Shown: positions 7,398 to 15,549 of the stretch, piece after piece
Layout of the letters: each line of letters starts with the position of its first letter
Position numbering within the stretch: position 1 is the stretch's first letter
Assembly: GCA_009695095.1 (NCBI GenBank)
Contig: SIBQ01000016.1
Span: forward strand, 1-48,665
Length of the DNA: 48,665 nucleotides
Source of the DNA: Lacunisphaera sp.
GTDB taxonomy: Bacteria; Verrucomicrobiota; Verrucomicrobiia; Opitutales; Opitutaceae
Reading direction: 5' to 3'
The notes under the pieces: model-generated
What the model was told of the DNA's origin: nothing
Database searches by the model: none
What the model saw: the letters and a program-made list of their open reading frames with translations, nothing else
Program-made: the position numbers and the translations under genes

Positions 7398-8812
7398 ATG
7401 TCCATTCTGGCCCGAGGCGTGGTGCTGGCCGTGGAGAGTCTGGTGCGGCTGCTCCTCGGGGTGTATTTCCGTCGCATCGAGATCTTCCACGCCGAGCGCG
7501 TGCCGGCCAGCCCCGTGCTGTTCGTCGCCAACCATCCCGGCTCGATCACGGATGCGTTCATTGTTGGCATTTCGCTCCCGCGCCGCGCCCATTTCCTCGC
7601 GACGGCACAGTTGTTCCGCCTCAAGCCGGTCGCATGGCTGCTGCACCACTGCGGCGTCATCCCGCTCAACCGCGTGCAGGACGACCCGGCGGCGATGCGC
7701 TCGGTGGCGAACAGTTTCGATGCGGCCTTCCGCGTGCTCGAGCGCGGCGAAGCGGTGGTGATCTTCCCCGAGGGCGTCACCTACGACGACGCGCAGCTCA
7801 AGGCCTTGAAATCCGGCGCGGCCCGGCTGGCCCTCGAGCTCGAGCACCGGCACGGCGGCCGGCTCGGCCTGCAAATCGTGCCGCTGGGCCTGACCTACTC
7901 GGCCAAGGAGAAGTTTCGCAGCGACGTGCTCGTTTTTTCGGCCCGCCCATTCCCGTCGCCAATTTTCTCCCGCAATACGCCGCGCGCCGCAAGGAGTGCA
8001 TCCAGGGTCTCACCACCAAGATTGAACGCCGCTTGCAGAACCTGCTCGTCCATCTGCCGCAAATCGAGCGCGAGCACACCATCGAGGCGGTCAAGCGCCT
8101 CTACCTCCAGCGGCTGCGGCACGGCAACATCATCATCCAGGGCCCCGTTTCCGCGCTCACCGAGGAGGTCATCCTCACCCAGGCCATCGTCGACGCCGTG
8201 GATTTCGCCTACCGCGAGCTGCCGGAGCGGATGTCCGCCTTTCAGGCCCGTTTGCAGCGTTACGAGCATCTGCTGCGCCGGCTGCATCTTTCGGATGCGG
8301 CGGTGGAGGAAATCGCGACCCACCGTCACGCGGCCGCGCGCATCCTCGGCTGGAGTTCGGTGGCGCTGCTGCTTTCCCTCCCTGCCGCCGTCGGCTGGCT
8401 GCACTGGCGGCTGCCCACGCGCCTGGTCGAGGCCGGGGCCGCCCGTTTCATCGACCCGCACAAACGCAAGGCGCAGGCGCCCCACGCACGCATGCTCGCG
8501 GGCCTGGTGATCTATGGTGCGTTCTTCGCGCTCTATGCCGGTTGTGCCTACCGGTGGCTGGGCCTGCCCTTCGCCGGCTGGTATGCGCTGGCCCTGCCCG
8601 TCACGGGCTCCGTGGGGCATTATTACCTGAAAGAATTCGCCCGGCTGACCGGATCAGCCCGCACGGCGTCGGTCCTGCTGCGCGCCCCACTGGCCAAACG
8701 CCGCGTGCTGCGCCTGCGCGCGGCGCTGCTCCGTGATATCGAGAGCATCCGCACCGCCTACCGAAGCACGCTGAAGCCGGGCTACATCCTGGCCACCGCC
8801 GCGGGTGATTAA
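7398..8812 (+). CDS. PlsC-like 1-acylglycerol-3-phosphate acyltransferase with membrane C-terminus (one frameshift)
   Basis: Repaired, this is about 471 residues. The N-terminal acyltransferase domain has the NHPGSITDAF motif (H-x4-D is NHPGSITD) near residue 48, GVIPLNR near 94, FPEG near 128 and VPLGLTY near 162, the four blocks of glycerolipid acyltransferases. The C-terminal half has three or four hydrophobic segments (around 315-335, 365-385 and 390-410 in repaired numbering). The frame breaks at a run of six T at 7933-7938: one extra T would join LVF to FGPPIPVANF in the next frame. This is either a sequencing indel or a real mutation. Its role would be phospholipid acylation at the inner membrane. 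It follows the cyclase by 45 bp on the same strand. Confidence 0.8.
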
Positions 8813-8864
8813 CTTTCCGGCTCGACCGGGACTTTTCCTTCCGCCGGGTTGCCGGCGCCAGGAA

Positions 8865-9472
8865 TCAAGGTTTGAGCAACCGTTCCATAAACTTCTTCGC
8901 TTCCGCCGCATATTTTTTCTCATCAGCTTCGGCGAGGCTGCTTTGACCCAAGGCCCGGTAGGCTTCCGCCCGCCGTCTAAGCACGACGAAATAGTCCGAC
9001 TTCACCTCGAGCGTCAGGTTGAAGTCCGTGAGAGCGCCGGCCGGATCCTTTTGCATCAGCCGTATCTCGCCCCGCTTCATGTAGGTGTGGTGATCCTTGG
9101 GCTTAAGCTCAATCGCCTTGCTGCAATCGGCGAGCGCCCGGTGAAATCCTTCAATTCGGCGGGAATCCCGGCCCGATTGGAATAGTAAGTCGCGAAATCA
9201 GGTCTTAGCTCGATCGCCTTTGAATAGTCGCTCAAGGCACCGGCTGGATCGTTCTTGTTGGATTTCAGGATGGCGCGTTGGTTGTAGGCATCATCATAAT
9301 CCGGCTTGAGCTTGATGGCCATGCTCATGTCGGCGATGGCTGAGTCGATATCACTGCCTTTGTTGTTGAACGCTTTTCTGTAGCCCTGATTGTAATACTC
9401 TTTCGCCGTGGCTTGTCCGAAAACGGTGGATGCAGTCAGCATCGCCAGAAGCAGGGATAGGATATTTTTCAT
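8865..9472 (-). CDS. Secreted TPR-repeat protein (one frameshift)
   Basis: An N-terminal signal peptide starts at MKNILSLLLAMLTA (ATG at 9472, preceded by AAGAGGA). Three to four tetratricopeptide repeats follow, visible as YNQGYRKAFNNKG, DSAIADMSMAIKLKPDYDDA, GALSDYSKAIELRPDFATYY and GALTDFNLTLEVKSDY. The frame breaks near 9140-9147, where ACCGGGCGCTCGCC lacks one base relative to the expected ACCGGCGCGCTCGCC. Restoring it gives a continuous protein of about 202 residues ending MERLLKP. TPR proteins scaffold protein interactions; this one would be periplasmic. It ends 49 bp from the convergent acyltransferase gene. Confidence 0.7.
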
Positions 9473-9519
9473 GGGACTTATCCTCTTGAGGTTGAACGCC
9501 AGTCGCTTCGGCTTGTCTG

Positions 9520-10140
9520 TCATTTATCGACTTCGGACGGCACTTTTTCCCCGTCCGGCTTTTCCTCGCCGGGCTCGGGGTCGAGCAGGCTGGGTTTGCC
9601 CTCGCGTTGAGCCAGCCATTCCATGAGGCCGGCGAAGAAACCGGTGAACATCAGGTCGCCGAACAGGGTGTTTCGGAAAAAGAAAACAGTGGGCGGATAT
9701 TCCGGGTGGCCGACGGTCAGCGCCTGCCACCAGCCCGCGAGCGTCTTGGCGTAGAAGGCGTCCGCGGCCCACGACTGGGTGTTCGTCACCAGATAGAACA
9801 CGACCGCACCGAGCAGCGTGCCGTTGAGCAGGCTGAGCCAGGACTTGCGCCGCGCCACCCACGCGCCGAGGCCCAGCGCCACTCCGAAGCACGCCGTGCG
9901 GGCGACGAAGCCGCTCCAGGGCCAGTTGAAGCCGTAGGCCCGCGCATAGAAATCATTGATGTAGATGTCCGACAGCCCCAGCGCAACGAACGGGATCAGC
10001 CACATCCAGCGGTTGCGGAAATAGACGGCGCCGCAGAATGCGATGGCCATGACCGGCGAGAAATTCGACAACCCGAGATCCAGCGTCGGCAGCAGCCGGT
10101 AGAGCGTGGCGAGGACGATGAGGATGACCGCGGTGCGCAT
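9520..10140 (-). CDS. DUF6580-type integral membrane protein (possible cobalamin-related transporter)
   Basis: The 206-residue protein has about five hydrophobic segments, with LSNFSPVMAIAFCGAVYF early, PFVALGLSDIY, then FYLVTNTQSW and GDLMFTGFFAGLMEW at the end. This pattern fits the DUF6580 family of putative ECF-like transport proteins. The ATG at 10140 is preferred over an upstream start at 10197 because the latter lies in a repeat element. It follows a PduO-type adenosyltransferase on the same strand, and btuB and metH are in the same window, so a role in B12 or precursor handling is plausible but not shown. Confidence 0.65.
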   Translation of the reverse strand: MRTAVILIVLATLYRLLPTLDLGLSNFSPVMAIAFCGAVYFRNRWMWLIPFVALGLSDIYINDFYARAYGFNWPWSGFVARTACFGVALGLGAWVARRKSWLSLLNGTLLGAVVFYLVTNTQSWAADAFYAKTLAGWWQALTVGHPEYPPTVFFFRNTLFGDLMFTGFFAGLMEWLAQREGKPSLLDPEPGEEKPDGEKVPSEVDK

Positions 10141-10152
10141 GGGGGAGTACTT

Positions 10153-10222
10153 AGACAGAATTAACAGAATAGTTCGTTGGAGTGCCCAGTTCGTCAATTC
10201 TGCTCATTTTGTTCATTCTGTC
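10153..10222. repeat. Inverted 9-bp-period repeat at the pduO stop codon
   Basis: The left arm is GACAGAATT AACAGAATA (10154-10171) and the right arm CAATTCTGC TCATTTTGT TCATTCTGT (10195-10221), an imperfect palindrome made of 9-bp units. The stop codon and last codons of pduO (10213 onward, minus strand) are built from the repeat. It could fold as a terminator or mRNA-stabilising hairpin in the spacer before the DUF6580 gene. Confidence 0.7.
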
Positions 10223-10776
10223 TGACCTGCTTCCGCCTCGCGCCCCATCAGCCAGAGCAGGTCGGAGAGCCGGTTCAGATATTGCAGAAGCACCGGCCGC
10301 ACGCTGCGGCCTTGCTTGGGCAAGATGATGAGCTGCCGCTCGGCGCGGCGGGCCGCCGTGCGGGCAAGGTCGAGGGCGGCGGCGTGCAGGTTGGCTCCCG
10401 GCGTGGCCCAGCCTTCAAACTTGGGCGAACGGCTCTCGATCGTGGTCACGGCGGCGTCGAGCCGGGCGAGGGCGGCAGCGTCGATCTTGGCAAATTTCGA
10501 CTCGTCGTAGCGGGCGGCGTTGCCCTCGGCGCAGGCGACTTCGCCCATCAACCCGACCAGTTCCTGCTGGATGCGCGCCAACTCTACGGGGTCGGCACCC
10601 GCGGGCCGGGTAGCCTTGGCGAAGCCGAGCGCGGCGTTCAACTCGTCTAGGGCGCCTACCGCCTCGATCTGCGGATGGTCCTTGGGCACGCGCTGGCCGT
10701 AGAGCAGAGAAGTGGAGCCGTCGTCCCCGGTGCGGGTGGCGATGGAACGGGGTGGGGGTTCGGGTTTCTTGGGCAT
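10213..10776 (-). CDS. pduO: ATP:cob(I)alamin adenosyltransferase, PduO type
   Basis: The 187-residue protein has the PduO signature: ATRTGDDGSTSLLYGQRVPK near residue 14 (ATP-binding TxTGDxG motif), GALDELNAALGFA at about 41, and ARTAARRAERQL near 140, followed by QYLNRLSDLLWLMGREAE. It transfers the adenosyl group from ATP to reduced cobalamin, making coenzyme B12. It starts one base from the def stop, indicating translational coupling, and precedes the DUF6580 gene. The final residues (GQTE and stop) derive from a 9-bp-period repeat. Confidence 0.92.
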   Translation of the reverse strand: MPKKPEPPPRSIATRTGDDGSTSLLYGQRVPKDHPQIEAVGALDELNAALGFAKATRPAGADPVELARIQQELVGLMGEVACAEGNAARYDESKFAKIDAAALARLDAAVTTIESRSPKFEGWATPGANLHAAALDLARTAARRAERQLIILPKQGRSVRPVLLQYLNRLSDLLWLMGREAEAGQTE

Positions 10777-10777
10777 G

Positions 10778-11347
10778 TCAGGTCTGCTTAACCGTTTCCC
10801 GCGTGCGTTTCTTCAGGGCCTTCAAGGCCGGTTCCAGCTCCGTGAGGGCGGCCGGGTCCATGCGGTCGATGAAGAGCACGCCGTTCAGGTGGTCAACCTC
10901 GTGCTGCACGCAGCGCGCGAGCAGCCCATTGCACTGCAGGGCGTGGGCATGGCCGGTGACATCCTTGAATTTGATGGTGATAAGGTCAGGCCGGGTCACG
11001 TCGCCACGGATCAGCGGAAAGGACAGACAACCCTCCTCCAGCACGGTTTGGGGCCGGGGGACGGGAATGACCTCCGGATTGACGAGCACCAGCGGCATGA
11101 ACAGTTCGAGCGGCGGGGAAGTGCCGTCGTAAACCCAGTCGTACCGGCTCTCGCTGGGCCGCAGGTCGATCACGCAGAGCTGAATGGCCTGGCCGACCTG
11201 CTGGGCAGCGAGCCCGATGCCCTCCACGGTGTGCATGGTCTGCACCATCGCCGCCGCGAGTTCCCGCAGGGCCGCGTCAAACGCCGTGATTTTCGCGCCT
11301 TTTTTGCGCAAGATCGGACGGTTGTATTGAACAATGGGCAGGGCCAT
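10778..11347 (-). CDS. def: Peptide deformylase
   Basis: The 189-residue protein removes the formyl group from nascent proteins. All three metal-site motifs are intact: GIGLAAQQVG (43-52), EEGCLSFP (104-111; Cys metal ligand) and HEVDH (149-153; two His ligands and the catalytic Glu). It is the first gene of a def-pduO-DUF6580 run. The intergenic space upstream (11348-11437) is shared with a divergent membrane-protein gene. Confidence 0.95.
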   Translation of the reverse strand: MALPIVQYNRPILRKKGAKITAFDAALRELAAAMVQTMHTVEGIGLAAQQVGQAIQLCVIDLRPSESRYDWVYDGTSPPLELFMPLVLVNPEVIPVPRPQTVLEEGCLSFPLIRGDVTRPDLITIKFKDVTGHAHALQCNGLLARCVQHEVDHLNGVLFIDRMDPAALTELEPALKALKKRTRETVKQT

Positions 11348-11437
11348 GGGTCAGGATAGGCTGTGCATGGTATTTGTCCGCGCAAGGGTGCGGCAAATAA
11401 AATTGTTTCTCCCACTTAAACCGTTATGCGTCAATCC

Positions 11438-13093
11438 ATGTCCACGATCTCGGAAGACATCGCCGAACGTCCCGCCCCCTGGCAACTCTGGCTGGGGCCG
11501 GGCATTGGACTGTTGTTGCTGGCGTGGCTGCTGCCCGTCAATGTAAAGTCCCTCAACACGGCGCTGCTGCGCGAAGCCGGCCGGGAAACGCGCACGGTGG
11601 CGGGTTTCGGCCGCGAACTGCTCGAACTCGACAAGCCAGGCCCGGCCGCGCTGGCGCTCGAGGCGGCGCGCAAGGCCGGTGATTCCGGCGCAAACGCCCT
11701 CGGCGTCATCTTCGACTCCTTCGCCGCGAAACACCCCGAGATGATGCCCTGGGGAGGCTGGGATGTCGCCCTTGAGCCCCTGCTGGTCGGGCGCAACGCA
11801 GCCTCGTCGGCCGACTCGCAACCGGTGCTGGTCTTCATGGTGACCCAGCAGGCGCGCGACAGCCTGCGCAAATACCTCTCGGCTTCACGCCTGCCCGGCG
11901 TGCAGACGCTGCTCCGGACCACCGAGCTGACCACGACGCAGCGCTTCGTGCCGGCCAACCGTCCCGGAGGCCAACCGCTCGATGCCGTCATCCTGCTCAC
12001 CGCCTACCTCTGGCAGACGGAACACCTGTCCGCCTCGCTCCAGCGCGAGGTGCGCGCCCTGGCCGAGAGCGCGGTGTCGACCGGGCAGATGGGCGAGCTC
12101 GAGGATTATTATCTCGATATCCTGACCCTCGGCAAACGGCTCAACTGGATCCAGCTCTCGGAACTGCTGCGCACGACCGGAAGCCTCGGCACCGTCGGGC
12201 AGTTTGCCCATCTGGCGCGCATCGCCCCGGAGCACCACCCGGTCATCTACACCGCGGCGCTCATGACCAACTCGGCCGACTCCGTGGCGCGTTATCTGAT
12301 CACTTTCGGCCGGCCGGGCGCGGAGCAGCTCCAACTGGCCTTGTCCTACGGCCAGGGCGCCGTCGATCAGCTCGTCTCGCGCCAGGTGCCGGTGACTCGC
12401 GGCGCCGGGCCGGAGTTTGAATTTGGGGCCAGCTTTACGCTGCGGCACCCCGAGCTCGCCCTGCTTGCCAAGTATGCGGCCTTCCTCGGCGGGATTTTCC
12501 TGCTGCTGCGCTCGCTGGACCGGCGGTTCTTCTTCTCGGTGGAATCGACGCTGCGCGGCGCCTTTCCCAAGATGGGCAGCGGTCTCCTCGCGGCCATCCT
12601 GACTTTCATCTTCTTTGTCTTTTCCGAGCCATTCCTGCTCAAGGCCTCGCCCATTCCCGATTACAAAGTCAAACTTACTATCCCGATCATCGGCGCCCTC
12701 GCGGCGCCGGACACCGCCACTCCAACCACCCCCGCCACCATGGAATATTCCACTATCGCCTCCATCCTCATATTTGCCGCCATTCAGGTCGGCGTGTATT
12801 TCATCTGCCTCCTGAAAATCTCCGAGGTCGCCCGCACGGCGCTGCCCTCGACCACAAAGCTCCGGCTCATGGAGAACGAGGAGAACCTCTTCGACGGCGG
12901 CCTCTACATCGGCATCGCCGGTACGGCCACCGCGCTCGTGCTCCAGGTGCTGCACCTCATCGACGCCAACCTGCTCGCCGCCTATTCCTCCAATCTCTTC
13001 GGCATTGTCTGTGTCGCACTGGTAAAAATCCGCCATGTCCGCCCCTACAAACGCCAGCTTATCCTCGAAATCCAGCAGGGTGCGACCGCTTAA
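11438..13093 (+). CDS. Multi-pass membrane protein of unknown function
   Basis: The 551-residue protein has one N-terminal membrane segment (LGPGIGLLLLAWLLPVN, about 18-34), a helical soluble region of roughly 300 residues, then a cluster of four or five membrane segments in the C-terminal third (KYAAFLGGIFLLL, LLAAILTFIFFVF, IASILIFAAIQVGVYFIC, GTATALVLQVLHL, YSSNLFGIVCVALV). I recognise no catalytic motif. ATG 11438 (MSTISED) is preferred to 11426, four codons earlier. The next gene starts 12 bp downstream and encodes a membrane-anchored coiled-coil protein; the two probably form a complex in the cell envelope. Confidence 0.7.
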   Translation: MSTISEDIAERPAPWQLWLGPGIGLLLLAWLLPVNVKSLNTALLREAGRETRTVAGFGRELLELDKPGPAALALEAARKAGDSGANALGVIFDSFAAKHPEMMPWGGWDVALEPLLVGRNAASSADSQPVLVFMVTQQARDSLRKYLSASRLPGVQTLLRTTELTTTQRFVPANRPGGQPLDAVILLTAYLWQTEHLSASLQREVRALAESAVSTGQMGELEDYYLDILTLGKRLNWIQLSELLRTTGSLGTVGQFAHLARIAPEHHPVIYTAALMTNSADSVARYLITFGRPGAEQLQLALSYGQGAVDQLVSRQVPVTRGAGPEFEFGASFTLRHPELALLAKYAAFLGGIFLLLRSLDRRFFFSVESTLRGAFPKMGSGLLAAILTFIFFVFSEPFLLKASPIPDYKVKLTIPIIGALAAPDTATPTTPATMEYSTIASILIFAAIQVGVYFICLLKISEVARTALPSTTKLRLMENEENLFDGGLYIGIAGTATALVLQVLHLIDANLLAAYSSNLFGIVCVALVKIRHVRPYKRQLILEIQQGATA

Positions 13094-13105
13094 GGAGCCC
13101 GCCTC

Positions 13106-14494
13106 ATGAACAAGACGCTGCTTCTCATTATGTGCGACTTCATGCTGCTCAATCTCCTGGCGCTCACCCGCTGGGAGAAGGCGGAGCCGTCGCACACCCA
13201 GCTCGAGACCGCCGCGCCGCGCTCGGCGACCAACGTACCGGCCATCAACGCCGACATGGTTGAGCTCATGCGCGTGTCCCTCGAGGACGAAAAAGCCACG
13301 CGCGCGCAGCTCGCCGCACAGCTGTCCTCCACGCAGGGCTCGCTGTCCGAGCGCGAGAAGAACCTCACTGCGCTCCAGCAGCAGAAGGGCCAGCTCGAAA
13401 GCACGCTTTCCGCCACGCAGGCCAGCACCCGCGAGCTGGAGCAGCGCTACACCGCGTCCGCCTCGGAAGCCGCGATGTCGAAGGAGCAGCTGGCCAGGCT
13501 GCAGCGCGAGCTTGAGGAGCGCCGCGCCGAGGCCGAGCGCCAGAAGGCCGAGCTCGCCCGCATGGAGCGGCAGAACACTGAGGCCCGCCAGCGCATCGAG
13601 AACCTCAATGTCGCCGTCCGGGTGGCGGAGCAGGAAAAGACGCTCATCGCGCAGAACCTCACCGAGGCCAAGCAGCAGGTGGAGGTCGAGCGCCTCGAGC
13701 GCATCAAGGTGCAGGAGCAGACCACCCAGCTGACGCAGGGCGTCGGCCAGCTCGCGGAAAAATCCGGCGAGCTCAGCCTGGAGATCCGGGGCAACCGCCC
13801 GATCAACACCAACGTGATCTTTTCCGAGTTCCTCGCCAACCGCGTGGCAACGAAACTGACCGCCCGCCGGCCCGGCCTCTTTAGCGAGACGGTGAAAGAC
13901 AAGGAGGCCCAGACTGTGCTGGTCAGCGATGGCAACCGTGTCTACGCCCTGATGCACCTGAGCGACACACCGTTCACGCTCAGCGAGAGCCCCACCGATT
14001 ACGCGCAGGTTACCGGCCGACTGACGCGTGGCTCGTTCAACGCGCCGGTCATCGAGCTGCAGTTCCTCCGGCTCGACCCCCGGGTCGTGCTGGCACCGGT
14101 CGACCCGTCGCTCGCCGCCCTGATGGGCGCCAAGATCTACCAGCTCGCCAAGGAGCCGTTCAAGTTCCCCAACGCGGTGCTCGTGCGCGCGGATGACGGC
14201 CGCTACGGCGAGACCCCGTTCCGCATCGATGCCTCGAACTCCAGCTACGTGAAGCTCGACAACCGGATCGTCACGCGGCTGTTCGGCGAGATCGCGCCCA
14301 AGCGCGGCGACCTCCTGTTCAGCAAGACGGGCGACATCATAGGCCTCATGGTAAACGACGACTATTGCGCTGTGCTCGGCAATTTCGCCGCCGCCTACTC
14401 CATGAAGACCGGGGACAATCCCGAACCCCGGACCAGCGTCATCCTCTCCGACGTGTTCACCCGCTGGCAGCGCCTGCCGTCCAAGCTGCAGTAA
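13106..14494 (+). CDS. Membrane-anchored coiled-coil protein with C-terminal globular domain
   Basis: The 462-residue protein starts with a hydrophobic anchor (NKTLLLIMCDFMLLNLLAL) in a form I associate with uncharacterised verrucomicrobial and planctomycetal proteins. Residues about 55-230 form a long coiled coil rich in Glu, Gln, Arg and Ala (EREKNLTALQQQKGQLES and similar). The last 230 residues are a mixed alpha/beta domain containing AALMGAKIYQLAKEP and KRGDLLFSKTGDIIGLMVND; the second part could be a degenerate trypsin-like or beta-barrel fold. It is 12 bp from the upstream membrane-protein gene, so the two are likely co-translated. Function unknown. Confidence 0.7.
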   Translation: MNKTLLLIMCDFMLLNLLALTRWEKAEPSHTQLETAAPRSATNVPAINADMVELMRVSLEDEKATRAQLAAQLSSTQGSLSEREKNLTALQQQKGQLESTLSATQASTRELEQRYTASASEAAMSKEQLARLQRELEERRAEAERQKAELARMERQNTEARQRIENLNVAVRVAEQEKTLIAQNLTEAKQQVEVERLERIKVQEQTTQLTQGVGQLAEKSGELSLEIRGNRPINTNVIFSEFLANRVATKLTARRPGLFSETVKDKEAQTVLVSDGNRVYALMHLSDTPFTLSESPTDYAQVTGRLTRGSFNAPVIELQFLRLDPRVVLAPVDPSLAALMGAKIYQLAKEPFKFPNAVLVRADDGRYGETPFRIDASNSSYVKLDNRIVTRLFGEIAPKRGDLLFSKTGDIIGLMVNDDYCAVLGNFAAAYSMKTGDNPEPRTSVILSDVFTRWQRLPSKLQ

Positions 14495-14529
14495 CGCGCG
14501 GATCAACGGCCATGACCGGTGGTCCGGAC

Positions 14530-15059
14530 CTATTCACCGGCAGGCACGCAGCGAATTGGCGCTAGGGCGGAATCAAGCTCCGGATGAGGCCAGCTGTGGA
14601 TTATCCTGAAGCGGGCAAAAAGCTCCGGGTCACTTTCCCCGCTGTGGTCCAGCGGGCCGGCCACGCGGCACTTGGCATCGCACCACAACTGGAAGGCGTG
14701 GGGAAGGTCCAGGTGTAGAGCGGCGAGACTCCGGAGGGATCAGGCGTCGGGGCGATGCCTGCCGCGGAGGCGGTCGCAGTGGTGTATTCGTCGAGCAGAT
14801 CGTTCCAGAATGGATCCCGGTCGAGCAGCTTGATGTTGACGTTGCGGGGCGTGACGGTGTCCGAGTAACCGAACGCAGTCACAGTGACGGTGAATCTTTG
14901 GGTGGAGCCGGCGGTAAGCTGGCCCGGGGTGACGCTGACCAGCACGTTGTTAATGCCCACAGTATTGGTGGGGCCACTCAGCCACCTGAGCCACATGAGA
15001 AAACCGCCAATGAGCAAAATGATCAGCAGGATGATGAGCAGTAGCGGGGGCGGCGGCAT
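14530..15059 (-). CDS. Single-pass membrane protein with Ig-like domain (one frameshift)
   Basis: From ATG 15059 the protein begins MPPPPLLLIILLIILLIGG, a membrane anchor, followed by a beta-rich region (NNVLVSVTPGQLTAGSTQRF, TVTVTAFGYSDTVTPRNVN) resembling an Ig or surface-repeat fold. At 14711-14718 a run of four C appears one base short: five would continue the frame as PHAFQLWCDAKCRVAGPLDH to a TAG at 14530-14532, giving about 176 residues. As read, the frame ends at 14601 with an unrelated tail. Probably exposed on the periplasmic side. Function unknown. Confidence 0.55.
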
Positions 15060-15096
15060 GGCTGGGTTATTAGTTTGGACTGACCAGGCAAACAAG

Positions 15097-15459
15097 TCAT
15101 TTTCGCGCCGGCACCAGAACCATTGCATGTCGCGGCTGGACAACCAATATCGCCGCCGTGAACATTCTGTCCGACCTGTTCGACACGCTGGGCCTGGCCG
15201 ATCCGTGGACCTTCCTCATCGTGTTCCTTGGCGTGTCGCGGTAGACGCGGACGGTGGAAGGCTGGTTCTTCACCAGCTTGGCGGCGGGGCGGATGGGCCG
15301 GCGCACGAGATCGCCGCCGCAATTGGGGCAGACGAAGCGCATCTTGGTGGCGCACGCGAGGCAAAAGGTGCACTCGTATGTGCATATGACTGCCTCTTTC
15401 GACGCCGGCGGCAGGTCGCGGTCGCAGCATTCACAGTTGGGTCTCAGTTCCAGGGCCAT
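15097..15459 (-). CDS. DUF1272 zinc-ribbon-like protein
   Basis: The protein begins MALELRPNCECCDRDLPPAS, then CTYECTFCLACA and CPNCGGDLVRRP, matching the small Cys-rich DUF1272 family (about 60-90 residues; paired CxxC metal sites). The family-like part ends near residue 75 (VRVYR); the remaining 45 residues (to 15097) do not look like the family and overlap a plus-strand LysE-like fragment, suggesting the native 3' end was replaced. Function unknown; metal binding is inferred from the Cys pattern. Confidence 0.7.
   Translation of the reverse strand: MALELRPNCECCDRDLPPASKEAVICTYECTFCLACATKMRFVCPNCGGDLVRRPIRPAAKLVKNQPSTVRVYRDTPRNTMRKVHGSARPSVSNRSDRMFTAAILVVQPRHAMVLVPARK
15158..15244 (+). pseudogene. 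Possible LysE-family exporter N-terminal fragment
   Basis: The 28-codon frame (GTG at 15158, TAG at 15242-15244) contains DTLGLADPWTFLIVFL, which resembles the beginning of LysE/LeuE-type amino acid exporters (typical start: LGLxDPWTFLxG). A full protein is about 210 residues; nothing further is present. It overlaps the odd 3' part of the DUF1272 frame. Low confidence because the match is short. Confidence 0.3.
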
Positions 15460-15549
15460 GGGCGTTTATTTGTTAATCTAACAGCCGAGCCAAGCGCGGC
15501 GGCCGATGGTTGGCAAGAAGGCAAAATTCTGCTGAGTGTTTTAGCCGAC

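Noticed and set aside
5985-7874. 629-residue minus-strand open frame opposite the adenylate cyclase
   Set aside because: The plus strand encodes unmistakable GAF, PAS and cyclase motifs; the antisense frame is low-complexity and family-free.
11885-14506. 873-residue minus-strand open frame opposite the two-gene envelope module
   Set aside because: It is antisense to two genes with clear membrane and coiled-coil architecture; its composition (runs of Leu, Gly, Arg, Glu) is the mirror of high-GC coding sequence and shows no domain.
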